DNA of 64,000 bases from Maribellus sp. CM-23 (GCF_021354595.1 NZ_JADWYJ010000002.1:496001-560000); one strand, 5' to 3'; counted from the stretch's first letter, positions 19,847 to 29,494 are shown. A program made the numbers and translations. Notes: generated from the sequence alone by a model not told the origin.

Positions 19847-21073
19847 TTAGACAAGCATATTGCTAAATAGCTTTTGGTACAACATAGCTGTAGTACCCAA
19901 TAAACCAGACCGTTCCCAGTTTTCGGAAATGACAATTTGAATATTTCCGGAGATTTGCTCCAGACAATGCCTGTTAATTGACTGCTGAATGGGAGTCAGT
20001 ACATACTGATTGGCTTCTGATACCGCGCCACCCAAAACTATAATATCTGGGTTTAGCAATTGAATCGCATTTGACAAAGCTTTTCCAAGCGCAAGACCGA
20101 CAGAGTTCAGCAGAAAAATAGAAAATTCGTCCCCTTGCCTGGCGGCCTGAATAATATCTTCAACACCAATCTCTTCTTCACGCCCTCTAAACTTAGCCGT
20201 CAACTGAGATACTTTTCCTTCGCGCACACCCTCTTGGGCCTGCCGGATTAAAACATAGACGGAAGTAACAGTCTCCAAACATCCTCTTTTCCCACAAATA
20301 CACAGGTCGCCGTCTTCCTCATATTTTGTATGGGAAAGTTCGCCAGCAAAACCAGTAGCTCCGTTGTACAGTTTGCCGTCCATGATCATTCCCATGCCGA
20401 GTCCCCAATTCCAATTGATGATCAAGGCATTTTGATGCCCCTTGGCCTGTCCGAAAACAAACTCGCCATATGCCTGCATGCGGGCATCGTTGTTTACATA
20501 AACCAGCTTATGAAATCTCGCTTTTATTCTGTCTGCAATATTCTGAAGCTTTTTATCTTTAATGGTATAATTGATCCCATTTACTTCGTCGATCAATCCC
20601 GGCATTGATAGTCCAACACCAAAAATCCGTTGGGTATCAATGTTATAATCCTTTGCAATTTTATCTACTTCATCCGCAATCTTTTCAATCAGATCTTTAT
20701 CATCAATAGATGCTTTGAACTTCACCATTGGCGCCACCAGCTTATTATGCGAATCAAATATCCCCACCTTGCCGGTATACCGGCCCAACTCGCAGGCCGC
20801 GACCAGAATTGAATCTTGTTTTAGTCCAAACATAGCAGGTCTACGTCCGCCTTTTGACTCACCAGTCCCCTTGAACTCAACAAATTCCTTTTGACTTAGC
20901 TCTTTTAAAAGCGATAAAGAAGTAGGTACACTCACTCCAATACGCTTCCCTATTTCGGTAGCAGAAAGTGTATCCTCACGGTATAAAAGATCTAAAATTT
21001 TCTTCTTACGACGGTAATTTTTTAATTCATTCCCGCTAAGTTTCACTTCATTAATGTTGTCGACAAGAATCAT
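19847..21073 (-). CDS. ROK-family transcriptional regulator (NagC/XylR type)
   Basis: 408 residues. N-terminal winged helix (LYREDTLSATEIGKRIGVSV, about 30-50; wing ending GRRPAMF). The ROK domain follows: ATP/sugar-binding GRYTGKVGIFD and GVGLSMPGLID, then NWNWGLGMGMIMDGKLYNG, and the zinc-binding motif HTKY...CICGKRGCLE. ROK repressors bind operators until a sugar or sugar phosphate releases them. Its place between two SusC/SusD operons and a divergent sulfatase suggests that it controls this glycan locus. A palindrome 13 bp upstream of its ATG may be an autoregulatory operator. Confidence 0.9.
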   Translation of the reverse strand: MILVDNINEVKLSGNELKNYRRKKKILDLLYREDTLSATEIGKRIGVSVPTSLSLLKELSQKEFVEFKGTGESKGGRRPAMFGLKQDSILVAACELGRYTGKVGIFDSHNKLVAPMVKFKASIDDKDLIEKIADEVDKIAKDYNIDTQRIFGVGLSMPGLIDEVNGINYTIKDKKLQNIADRIKARFHKLVYVNNDARMQAYGEFVFGQAKGHQNALIINWNWGLGMGMIMDGKLYNGATGFAGELSHTKYEEDGDLCICGKRGCLETVTSVYVLIRQAQEGVREGKVSQLTAKFRGREEEIGVEDIIQAARQGDEFSIFLLNSVGLALGKALSNAIQLLNPDIIVLGGAVSEANQYVLTPIQQSINRHCLEQISGNIQIVISENWERSGLLGTTAMLYQKLFSNMLV

Positions 21074-21085
21074 AGCCTGGTTATC

Positions 21086-21099
21086 AAGTTAGCTAACTT
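21086..21099. promoter_or_regulatory. Perfect palindrome upstream of the ROK gene, candidate operator
   Basis: AAGTTAGCTAACTT is a perfect 14-bp palindrome 13 bp before the ROK start codon. A full -7 consensus on the minus strand (TATTTTTG, 21190-21183) lies upstream, so a protein bound to the palindrome would sit inside the leader. Binding by the ROK protein is inferred only from position. Confidence 0.35.
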
Positions 21100-21360
21100 A
21101 TTTTATTTGAGGCACAATTTAAATAAATTTTTAATCAAAATCTATGTGTTTGATAAAATTTTTTACAAAGATTGCCTATTTGCAAAAATATCCATTTCCG
21201 GTAGATTTTCCTTCAATCTTAACAAATTTTATAGGAAATTCACATTATTTGAATCAATTCTACAATAAAACACCACTAAACTTATTGTAATAGTAATTTG
21301 TGTCACTTGGCTTCTTTTCGTAAACTTACACAAAATTCAATCGTAAATAAAATACATTTC

Positions 21361-22968
21361 ATGAAACCGAAACAACTAACACTTTTATCCCTTGTTTTTT
21401 TACTATTCTTCTTCTGTAATTGCTCAACAACTGAAAAGAAACAAGCGCAAAAGCCGAATATTCTTTTTATCATGAGTGACGATCATGCCTACCAGGCAAT
21501 CAGTGCCTACGGCTTTGGGCTAAACGAAACTCCAAACATCGACCGAATTGCAGAAGAAGGGGCCATTTTTACCCGCGCCTGTGTAACCAATTCAATCTGC
21601 GCTCCCAGCCGGGCCGTGATGCTAACCGGCAAGCACAGTTTTGTGAACGGTAAAGTTGATAACGTTCAGCCCTTCGACTGGAACCAGGACAACTTCCCAA
21701 AACTGTTGCAGGCCAATGGCTACCAAACTGCAATGATCGGTAAAATTCACATTGACGGGCTACCTTTGGGCTTCGACTATTCAATGGTACTACCTGGACA
21801 GGGTCAATACTACAACCCCGATTTCCTGATTAACGGAGAAAGAAAAAGACTGGAAGGCTACGTAACAGAGATCATAACAGATTCTGCACTTGACTGGCTA
21901 AAAAACAAACGCGACGCTTCCCAGCCGTTCTGTATGCTCTATCACCAAAAAGCTCCTCACCGAAACTGGCTTCCGGCTCCAAAATATGTGAACCTGTACG
22001 ATGACAAAACTTTTGACCTTCCGGAAAGCTTTTTTGATGACTACGAAGGAAGAGGCACTGCTGCAAAAGAACAGGAAATGGAAGTTAACCGCCACATGAT
22101 GTGGGGACACGACTTTAAGCTTATTGTCGACCCGAACGGGGACTCCACTGGTTTCATGAACGATCTTAATCGCATGAACGAAGAACAACGAGCCAACTGG
22201 ATGGCAGCCTATGAAAATGAAAACCAGGAATTCCTTGCCAATATGCCCGAGGGCGTTGAACTCGCCAAATGGAAATATAACCGCTATATAAAAGATTATC
22301 TGAGCTGCATTAAGTCAGTTGACGACGGCGTTGGGGAACTACTCGACTACCTCGACCAGTCGGGTCTGGCTGAAAACACAATTGTGGTTTATACTTCCGA
22401 TCAGGGATTCTACCTCGGAGAGCATGGGTGGTTCGACAAACGCTTTATGTACGAAGAATCATTCCGCACACCGCTGCTGGTGCGTTATCCAAAAGAAATA
22501 AAGGCCGGTACGGAAATCAACAAACTGGTTCAGAATCTTGATTTTGCACCGACATTCCTTGATTATGCCGGCATTAACATTCCGGAAGATATGCAGGGCT
22601 TGTCATTCCGCGAACTGGTTGGTGGAAAAACCTCGGAATGGAGAGATGCAGTTTATTACACTTACTATGAATATCCGTCGGTGCACATGGTAAAACGCCA
22701 TTACGGAATTGCCACCGAACGCTACAAACTCATTCATTTTTATTACGACATTGATGAGTGGGAAATGTACGACCTCGAAAGCGATCCAAATGAAATGAGA
22801 AATGTTTACGACGACCCTAATTATGCCGAAGTAAGAAAAGAGCTTCATGAAAGGCTCGATGAAATGCGCAGTAGTTATGGCGACAGTGACGAAAATGATC
22901 AAAAGTACCTAAAAGCCTATCTCGACCACCGGGAAAAAGCAAGACAAAGGGTAGCCAATAACAAATAG
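21361..22968 (+). CDS. Formylglycine-dependent sulfatase (family S1), lipoprotein
   Basis: 535 residues from the ATG at 21361. A lipoprotein signal (FFFCNC) lies at residues 15-22. The N-terminal alkaline-phosphatase fold begins PNILFIMSDDHA (metal-binding Asp pair) and contains CAPSR, in which Cys80 is the residue converted to formylglycine. GKIHIDG, HQKAPH and YTSDQGFYLGEHGWFDKR are the remaining active-site blocks. It removes sulfate esters from a glycan. An upstream in-frame start would add 21 polar residues and bury the signal sequence. Divergent from the ROK gene; the subfamily cannot be fixed without a search. Confidence 0.92.
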   Translation: MKPKQLTLLSLVFLLFFFCNCSTTEKKQAQKPNILFIMSDDHAYQAISAYGFGLNETPNIDRIAEEGAIFTRACVTNSICAPSRAVMLTGKHSFVNGKVDNVQPFDWNQDNFPKLLQANGYQTAMIGKIHIDGLPLGFDYSMVLPGQGQYYNPDFLINGERKRLEGYVTEIITDSALDWLKNKRDASQPFCMLYHQKAPHRNWLPAPKYVNLYDDKTFDLPESFFDDYEGRGTAAKEQEMEVNRHMMWGHDFKLIVDPNGDSTGFMNDLNRMNEEQRANWMAAYENENQEFLANMPEGVELAKWKYNRYIKDYLSCIKSVDDGVGELLDYLDQSGLAENTIVVYTSDQGFYLGEHGWFDKRFMYEESFRTPLLVRYPKEIKAGTEINKLVQNLDFAPTFLDYAGINIPEDMQGLSFRELVGGKTSEWRDAVYYTYYEYPSVHMVKRHYGIATERYKLIHFYYDIDEWEMYDLESDPNEMRNVYDDPNYAEVRKELHERLDEMRSSYGDSDENDQKYLKAYLDHREKARQRVANNK

Positions 22969-23126
22969 AGAGCTACAACAACGAATATAAGCTCCCCAAT
23001 AACGGAAGATTTTCGGAATTGCATTAACGAAATTTAACAGCGAATATTAGGCCTTACAAATAAATTACCTAATTTTTCGCTTTAATAAAACCTGATTACC
23101 AATGCTGATCGTACCGGGTTTTTGCT

Positions 23127-24965
23127 ATGAAGAATGCACTGTACATATTGCCGTTACTGGGGATCCTTATTTTGGGGATCAGGCCTGCCTGTGCCCAGAT
23201 AATAATGCCCGATACAGTACTTCTGCAAAAAAGCCTGAAACAGCAAGTTTTCTACGACAGCCTTGAGTACAGAGCTAATCAACGGAAATTTACCAGTTGG
23301 CTGTACGATGTCCTGATCACACCCCGCCGGCCTTATGTTGACAAGAAGGCGCTGGCTTTGGACTATTACAATCCGTACGAAGGAAAAATTATTGCCAGCA
23401 TTTCAATTCTGCCGCTGGATGTTTTTGGCCCCACCTGTACCGACACTACCAGAAAAGCCGACAGCTGGATGGAAAGAACGGCCAATGCCATCCATACCAA
23501 ATCCAATCTTAAAACCATACAAAAACAGCTGATCATTAAGGTTGGCGACGTACTGGATGCAGAAGAAATGTACGAAAACGAAAGGCTTATTCGTCAGTTG
23601 CCTTATATAAAAGATGCCCTGTTCCTGGTAGAGCAAGACAGTCTCTATACGGGTTTTGTCAATATCACTCTGGTTACAAAAGACAGGTTTTCGTTTGGTG
23701 TTTCGGGAGGTGTTAGCGGATCACAATCCGGCGACATACGTATTTACAACAAGAACATTTTTGGTATTGGGCACGAGGTTTCCGTGAAATTTGTCGGGCA
23801 TATTAGCAAAGAACCTTACCTGGGGCTGGAAACCTTTTACAAGATCAATAACATCGGGGGTAAATTCCTCGATCTCCAACTGGGGTATTTAAACACCTTC
23901 AGACAAGAAGGTTTTGTGTTTGACCTTAACAAACCATTCTTAACCAACGAGATAAAATGGGGCTACGGCATTCATACAACCCGGCTGTTCAGAACCGACC
24001 GTATTATTGAAGACGGCCAGTTGATTATGGAAGACCCTTTAAACGAATCTTACAACAGTTTTTGGGCCGGCCGTGCCTTTAACCTGAAAGACAACCAGGA
24101 CCATCTGACTCAACTTACGGTAACCACAGGAATTCATGGATTGCATTTTTTTGAAAACCCGGTGATGGAGCCCGACTTAAAGCCTTTTTTTGCCAACCGA
24201 ACCCTTTACATGGCGGGCCTTGTCCTCTCCCAACGAAGATACATTCAGGACCAGTTGATTTACAGCTACGGAATTACAGAGGATATTCCGGAAGGATTCA
24301 AAAACGAGATTCTTTATGGCTACGAAGCCAACGAATTCGGAGACCGGCATTACTTTCAGTTTGCGTCTTCCAACGGAAACCTGCTGCTTAGCCAGAAAGG
24401 CTACCTGTACCTTTCAACCGGCTTTGGCGGTTATCTGAAAGACAACCGGATGGAAGAATGTATGATCAGGGGTGGGCTTCAGTTTATTTCAAAATTGTCG
24501 ACCGCCGGAAAAAAAAGAGTCCGTTCCTTCCTGAACGTTGATTATACCCTTGGGATCAGGCGTTTTGAAATAGAAAACCTCACTTTACGTGGAGACGAAC
24601 ACATCCGGGGTTTTAACAGCAGAGCCGCCACCGGCAAACAAAGACTGACGCTAAAACTGGAGCATGTCGTCTTTTTACCGCACCAGTTCTACAAATTTAA
24701 CATGGCAGTATTTGGCTTTGCCGATCTCGGAATCATTGGCTCTAACCAAAACCTCATTTTCAGGGAAAACTATTATTCGGGAATTGGATTGGGACTGCGA
24801 CTACACAACGAAAACCTTGTTTTTGAAACGTTCCGCTTGCGACTTGCTTTCTATCCTTTCCATCCCAAAGATGTCGGTTTTTTGGGCTTCATCCTCGACG
24901 AACAATCCAAACAAAGGTTCAATTCGTTTGATCCTTCCAAGCCTATTCCTATGCGATTTGAGTAG
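23127..24965 (+). CDS. Omp85-superfamily outer-membrane protein (POTRA plus barrel)
   Basis: 612 residues with a signal peptide ending ACAQ. Residues about 85-180 hold a POTRA-like module with the conserved stretch VGDVLDAEEMYENERLIRQL and a final strand VNITLVTKD. A 16-strand-type barrel follows, with GFGGYL and the LRGDEHIRGF segment that corresponds to the Omp85 'RGF/Y' loop. It is shorter than BamA, so it is an accessory member, perhaps TamA/patatin-translocator-like. It starts 158 bp after the sulfatase and ends 4 bp from the convergent MBOAT gene. Confidence 0.75.
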   Translation: MKNALYILPLLGILILGIRPACAQIIMPDTVLLQKSLKQQVFYDSLEYRANQRKFTSWLYDVLITPRRPYVDKKALALDYYNPYEGKIIASISILPLDVFGPTCTDTTRKADSWMERTANAIHTKSNLKTIQKQLIIKVGDVLDAEEMYENERLIRQLPYIKDALFLVEQDSLYTGFVNITLVTKDRFSFGVSGGVSGSQSGDIRIYNKNIFGIGHEVSVKFVGHISKEPYLGLETFYKINNIGGKFLDLQLGYLNTFRQEGFVFDLNKPFLTNEIKWGYGIHTTRLFRTDRIIEDGQLIMEDPLNESYNSFWAGRAFNLKDNQDHLTQLTVTTGIHGLHFFENPVMEPDLKPFFANRTLYMAGLVLSQRRYIQDQLIYSYGITEDIPEGFKNEILYGYEANEFGDRHYFQFASSNGNLLLSQKGYLYLSTGFGGYLKDNRMEECMIRGGLQFISKLSTAGKKRVRSFLNVDYTLGIRRFEIENLTLRGDEHIRGFNSRAATGKQRLTLKLEHVVFLPHQFYKFNMAVFGFADLGIIGSNQNLIFRENYYSGIGLGLRLHNENLVFETFRLRLAFYPFHPKDVGFLGFILDEQSKQRFNSFDPSKPIPMRFE

Positions 24966-24969
24966 CTTC

Positions 24970-26658
24970 CTAAAACTGGAAATAAATAAAGGGTTGCATG
25001 TCCGAAGAAATAGATTGATACACCACCACCACCGTAACAGCTGCCAAAACCATCTGCACCCAAAGTGGTGAAGCCACAAACCAGTCTTTAATCCGTTCTT
25101 TCCATCGGTCGCTTAACCAGTGAATCACAAAACCAAACAACATTACCAGAAACACCCATTTATAGGCTACCAACACTTTCGGGACCAGCGACAGATCCAT
25201 GGCCATACTGATCTGGTGCAACATTCCGTTTACCACCTCCATCGATTCTGACCTAAAAAACACTCGGGTGAACGTGATAAAACAGAAAGTGATCGTTATC
25301 TTCCAAATGTTTGCCCAAACATTGCTGTACTTTTCCCACGGGCTGATTTTCCGCCAGGCTTTGTACACTACCAGCCCAATCCCGTTCAAACCACCCCAGA
25401 TGATAAACTGCCACGAAGCGCCGTGCCACAATCCGCCCAGCAACATGGTCAGCATCAGGTTGATTTTTGTGTCGATGCTTCGTTTTACCTGAGGTGAAAA
25501 TTTTGCCAGAACGGCCAAAACGATCACAACGCCTGCCAGAATCGGAACCAGGATCAGTTTACCGGCCAGCAAAACAATGATGGCCAGAATCACCCCCAAA
25601 CTAATGTAACTAAATGTGGAACCACCCCTGTTTCCGCCAATCGGAATGTACAGGTAATCTTTCAGCCACGATGAAAGTGACATGTGCCAACGCTGCCAGA
25701 ATTCCCCCACATTCTTGGCTTTGTAAGGCGAATTAAAGTTTTGCGGCAAACGATAGCCCATCAACAAGGCCACACCGATGGCAATATCGGTATAACCCGA
25801 AAAATCGACATACACCTGGAGTGAATAGCCAAACAAAGCCATCAGGTTTTCAAAACCTGAATAGGTGATGGGATCTGAAAACACACGGTCCACAAAATTC
25901 ACGGCAATAAAATCGCCGATAAATATCTTCTTAACCAGTCCCTTCAGAATCATAAAAATGGCCCAGCCAAATTCGGCCCTTGTCAGGTGAAAATCTTCGT
26001 ATATCTGTTTGATAAAGCCGGAAGCGCGCACAATAGGGCCCGCCACCAACTGAGGGAAAAAGGACACATAAAAGCCAAAATCGATCAGGTTTTTCACCGG
26101 CTCGGTTTCCCTTCGGTACACATCTACCGAGTAACTGATGGTTTGAAAGGTAAAAAACGAAATTCCCACCGGCAACAGAATCTGGTTTACATTGAAATGT
26201 GTTCCCGTAGCATCGTTGGCCCACAGTGCCAGATGGTTGATCACCTGCCAATTGGTACCTAACATCACATTCAGACTGTCAACAAAAAAGTAAGCGTATT
26301 TAAAATATGCCAGCAAACTCAGGTTAACGACCACACTAACGGCGATTAATAATTTTCTGACAAATTCGTTTTGCGAGCGGTAAATGCTCTTGCCAATAAA
26401 ATAGTCGACCAGCGTACTAAACAGCAGTATAAAAAAGAAGAAACCGCTGGATTTATAATAGAAGAACAAACTCACAAAAAACAGGTAGCCTGCCCTGATA
26501 CTGCGGTTTTTGTTTTTGTAAACCAGCGAGTATCCCAGTAATACCACCGCAAAAAACGCCCAGAAAAAGAAGCGGGTAAAAATCAGCGGTGCGGTTTCGT
26601 TGTAGAGAAAAATGCTCCGCAAGGCTTCTGCTATATCTATTTGTTGAAGTAAGTCCAA
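24970..26658 (-). CDS. MBOAT-family membrane O-acyltransferase (AlgI/PatA type)
   Basis: 562 residues with about 12 membrane segments. Landmarks of the AlgI group: LFYYKSSGFFFFILLFS..DYFIGK near the start, LPVGISFFTFQTISY, FFPQLVAGPIVRA, NVGEFWQRWHMSLSSWLKDYLY and GGLWHGASW with the invariant His412. Such proteins move acetyl groups across the inner membrane onto glycans exported outside (alginate, peptidoglycan, cellulose). The start is TTG; no ATG lies nearby, and the sequence from it fits family N-termini. Last gene of a four-gene operon, 11 bp after an SGNH hydrolase. Confidence 0.88.
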   Translation of the reverse strand: MDLLQQIDIAEALRSIFLYNETAPLIFTRFFFWAFFAVVLLGYSLVYKNKNRSIRAGYLFFVSLFFYYKSSGFFFFILLFSTLVDYFIGKSIYRSQNEFVRKLLIAVSVVVNLSLLAYFKYAYFFVDSLNVMLGTNWQVINHLALWANDATGTHFNVNQILLPVGISFFTFQTISYSVDVYRRETEPVKNLIDFGFYVSFFPQLVAGPIVRASGFIKQIYEDFHLTRAEFGWAIFMILKGLVKKIFIGDFIAVNFVDRVFSDPITYSGFENLMALFGYSLQVYVDFSGYTDIAIGVALLMGYRLPQNFNSPYKAKNVGEFWQRWHMSLSSWLKDYLYIPIGGNRGGSTFSYISLGVILAIIVLLAGKLILVPILAGVVIVLAVLAKFSPQVKRSIDTKINLMLTMLLGGLWHGASWQFIIWGGLNGIGLVVYKAWRKISPWEKYSNVWANIWKITITFCFITFTRVFFRSESMEVVNGMLHQISMAMDLSLVPKVLVAYKWVFLVMLFGFVIHWLSDRWKERIKDWFVASPLWVQMVLAAVTVVVVYQSISSDMQPFIYFQF

Positions 26659-26669
26659 AGTCAGTGATT

Positions 26670-28025
26670 TTAATTATCAGTTGTTTCTGTTTTGCCGGCT
26701 CCCAAACGATCCACATAAACCTCTTTGCGCGCGCCAAGGTAATGCTCAAAATCCTGCATGATTGCATTGAAAAACAAGTCGCCAATTAACAGGTATCCCT
26801 CGCGGGTAAAATGAATTTTGTCGCTTTGTGCCAACTGGTTTTTCTGCCACAAAACGATCGAGTTCAGCCCTCCCATCACCGAGAACATGTCCCATACACC
26901 TGCGTTGTATTTCGCGGCCATCCGAAACATGCTTTCGCGCACTTTCTCGCCGTTTTTATTCACATAGCGCCGGTATAAATAGCTGTCGTTATTGGTGGTA
27001 AAAACAATGGCAGCATCCGGTGCCGCCCGTTTAATTTCATCTATCAGCTGATCGTAATGATCTTCAAAACGATCCTGCGAAAACCGTCTTCCGTACGCAT
27101 CGTTGATCCCGATTCCGAGTATCACCAGGTCGGGCTTTAGCTCTGCCAGTTGCTTTTCAAAAAGCTGGCAGCGCAAATAAGCAGGCACGTGCGCACCGTT
27201 CACCCCAATGCTGTGGTACATAATACCGTTGGGCGCCGATTCAGTAGTAATTCCAAATAAGGTAAAACTTCCGGTGGAGCCGCTTTTTCGCGTCAGGCTC
27301 AGCGTTAAACTGTCGACATAAGTATTCAGCGAAAAATCCAGGTATCCGTCACCTGCCGAAACAGTATCAAGAATCGCCGGATCAACCGACAACTCGTAAT
27401 TTTTTCCTTTATTCTCGTAATAAACCCTGAATTGATTGAAACGATAATCCAGTCTGTTTTCCTTTTCAAGCAAAATGGTTAGCTCTGCTTTGGTAGAGTT
27501 CGTTGTTGCCGACATCCCTCCTACTCCGAGTGTTCCGCTTTTTCGGCTTTCCACATTTCGAAAGCTCTGCCAGCTACCGGTATGGCGGATGTAATAGCCA
27601 AAAGGCGAATTGGTGCGCGAAATCCGGTAGGGAAACATGTAACCCCAGCCGGCATTCATTTCTCCGTTGAGGGTTTGAAAACGGTTCCGCATCTGCCCAG
27701 AGAAAGTACCCGCCTGAATATGCGAGCCCCCGATATGAACAATATTTATCCGCCCTTCCCCCGAAGTTATTTGTTTCTCCAGCTTTGAATAGAAGCGATC
27801 GATCGAAGTACGTTTCCCCGGAAAATGCATTTCATTCAGATCGTACCGAATAAAATTGTACGGGTTTACGCGGTAGAAATAAGCCTCCTCCTGTGCAACA
27901 GCCGCAAATTGAGAAACAATGAAAAGCGCGATAAAAAAGCAAACAACTTTTACACTTTTCTTCAGGCTTTGAACCCTGAACTCTGAACTCTGAACTCTAA
28001 ACTCTGAACTCCTTACTCCTCCCAT
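26670..28025 (-). CDS. SGNH/GDSL-family hydrolase or acetyltransferase, exported (operon gene 3)
   Basis: 451 residues from the ATG at 28025, whose A overlaps the preceding stop (TGATG). The domain has block I VHIGGSHIQ (a variant of GDS with Ser kept), block III LGIGINDAYG and block V SDKIHF with the Asp-His pair. Between them lies a beta-sandwich insert (SGSTGSFTLFGI). The signal peptide (KKSVKVVCFFIALFIVSQ, then AAVAQ) starts only at about residue 21: the first 20 codons are made of a translated 7-nt repeat. In acylation operons such proteins transfer or remove the acetyl group. Confidence 0.82.
   Translation of the reverse strand: MGGVRSSEFRVQSSEFRVQSLKKSVKVVCFFIALFIVSQFAAVAQEEAYFYRVNPYNFIRYDLNEMHFPGKRTSIDRFYSKLEKQITSGEGRINIVHIGGSHIQAGTFSGQMRNRFQTLNGEMNAGWGYMFPYRISRTNSPFGYYIRHTGSWQSFRNVESRKSGTLGVGGMSATTNSTKAELTILLEKENRLDYRFNQFRVYYENKGKNYELSVDPAILDTVSAGDGYLDFSLNTYVDSLTLSLTRKSGSTGSFTLFGITTESAPNGIMYHSIGVNGAHVPAYLRCQLFEKQLAELKPDLVILGIGINDAYGRRFSQDRFEDHYDQLIDEIKRAAPDAAIVFTTNNDSYLYRRYVNKNGEKVRESMFRMAAKYNAGVWDMFSVMGGLNSIVLWQKNQLAQSDKIHFTREGYLLIGDLFFNAIMQDFEHYLGARKEVYVDRLGAGKTETTDN
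27967..28012. repeat. 7-nt tandem repeat array inside a coding sequence
   Basis: Six consecutive copies of a TGAACTC-type heptamer on the plus strand (variants TGAACCC and TAAACTC). On the minus strand the array is translated as the start of the SGNH protein, giving SSEFRVQ twice. The same unit forms intergenic arrays at 38828-38848, 40583-40632 and 59551-59578. Confidence 0.85.
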
Positions 28026-29494
28026 CAAATCTCCTCCTCCAGATAATTATTGAATTCAAAAATCAGGGCATTGTAGAACATATTGGCCACCAGCCTAGCT
28101 CCTTTGGGCGAGAAATGCACATAATCGGGGCGGGCCAATTCGGGAACGGCGTTCACCCACGACGGCATACTGTTGTGGCCGCCCATTGCACGGTACATAT
28201 CCCAGTAGGCGGCGCCATTGGCAAGCGTTACCTTTTTGAGCGCCTCTACCACCTTGGGCAAATGTTCGTAGGTAACATAACGGTCTTTTTCTTTGGTTGA
28301 CATATCACTTGGCCCGATCACAATAATCGCTGCTTCGGGACACAGTTCCTGGATCCGCTTGATTTGGTTGCCAAACCAGCGTCCGTAACGGTCGATCGCT
28401 TTCACATCCTTGATGTACGGCATTACGTTTCCACCAAATTGCAGGATAAACAAACGGGGATCAAGGTCGCGGTACATTTGCAGGTCGTGTTCAAAATTGG
28501 TGCGGGTGAAAATGGTCCCCGAACTGCCACGCAGGGCGATGTTATCCATGATCACTCCCGATCGCGAAGCCAGTTCAATTCCGTAAATATCAGGACTGTC
28601 GTAGCCGGCAAAACGCAGCGTTATACTGCTGGTTGAATCCGGGAGGTCGCTTTCCACCACTCCGTAGCCCAGGTTGGCAGGCAAAGTTTGGGTTAAAACC
28701 GTATCGCCGCGGGCAATAACCGTAAGCGCCACCGGGCTTTTGGCATTGCCGTAGAAAAAGCGCATGTGTTCGTACTCCCGTGTTTTCACATACGAAATAT
28801 CCGATTTCGAAACATTCATTTCGGCTTCGTACCAGATCGAATCGCGGAAAGGCACCGAATCGGGAGTCAAAGGTGCATAGCGCGAAAAAGCCCCCATTAC
28901 GCCGTAGTTGTTGTGCGTTACCATCGTGTCTACATTTCCGTAGATCGGGTAACGTTTCCAGTTACCGGTATTCTCTTGTTTGGCGCTGAAAACATAGTCA
29001 TAGGGCTGAAGCGCCGGGCGCAAACCAACCCCTGTTCCGCCAAAACGAACCTGTAATTTATTTCGTACAAACGAAGTAATCCGGTCTCCCTCAATCTGGC
29101 TGTCGCCATAGTGCATGATCCGAACCAGCGAATCGTTTTGAAGATGCCCAAAGAATTTCTCCAGGTTCTTTCGCCCCTCGTGGTTCATTTCCAGTTTCCG
29201 GATCGACTTCACCAACTCATCGTAATCGGCACCATGCACCACTTCGGTAGTAGTTTCTCCGGCCATGGTAGTGTCCATCTCAATTTCCACCTCCGAATCA
29301 ATTTCAAACTGATGGCTTACCAGGTCCGAAATATCGGCGTACTCTTCCTGTTGGCTCAGCAACATATCCTCAAAAGTGGGCATATGGAAAGTAAAACTCC
29401 CCACTTTCACCCCAGCTTCCGGGGTGATCCACATCGTTCCGGCCAGGAGCACAAACACGCCAAGTGTAAAAAAAAGTGTCTTTATGGGTTTCAT
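28025..29494 (-). CDS. SGNH/GDSL-family hydrolase or acetyltransferase, membrane-anchored (operon gene 2)
   Basis: 489 residues. N-terminal hydrophobic anchor (TLFFTLGVFVLLAGTMW), then a polar linker, then the SGNH fold: block I IMHYGDSQIEGD, block III LFILQFGGNVMP and block V RPDYVHFSPKGA. The central jelly-roll-like insert (about 250-320) is a carbohydrate-binding-like region also seen in the downstream paralogue. The start overlaps the stop of the LysM gene (ATGA), and its stop overlaps the next start, indicating translational coupling. Likely works with the MBOAT protein on extracytoplasmic glycan acylation. Confidence 0.85.
   Translation of the reverse strand: MKPIKTLFFTLGVFVLLAGTMWITPEAGVKVGSFTFHMPTFEDMLLSQQEEYADISDLVSHQFEIDSEVEIEMDTTMAGETTTEVVHGADYDELVKSIRKLEMNHEGRKNLEKFFGHLQNDSLVRIMHYGDSQIEGDRITSFVRNKLQVRFGGTGVGLRPALQPYDYVFSAKQENTGNWKRYPIYGNVDTMVTHNNYGVMGAFSRYAPLTPDSVPFRDSIWYEAEMNVSKSDISYVKTREYEHMRFFYGNAKSPVALTVIARGDTVLTQTLPANLGYGVVESDLPDSTSSITLRFAGYDSPDIYGIELASRSGVIMDNIALRGSSGTIFTRTNFEHDLQMYRDLDPRLFILQFGGNVMPYIKDVKAIDRYGRWFGNQIKRIQELCPEAAIIVIGPSDMSTKEKDRYVTYEHLPKVVEALKKVTLANGAAYWDMYRAMGGHNSMPSWVNAVPELARPDYVHFSPKGARLVANMFYNALIFEFNNYLEEEI

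Noticed and set aside
23087..23124. Terminator between the sulfatase and the Omp85-type gene
   Set aside because: AAAACC/GGGTTTT arms are short with a long loop, and the T run ends at the next start codon; too weak to call.
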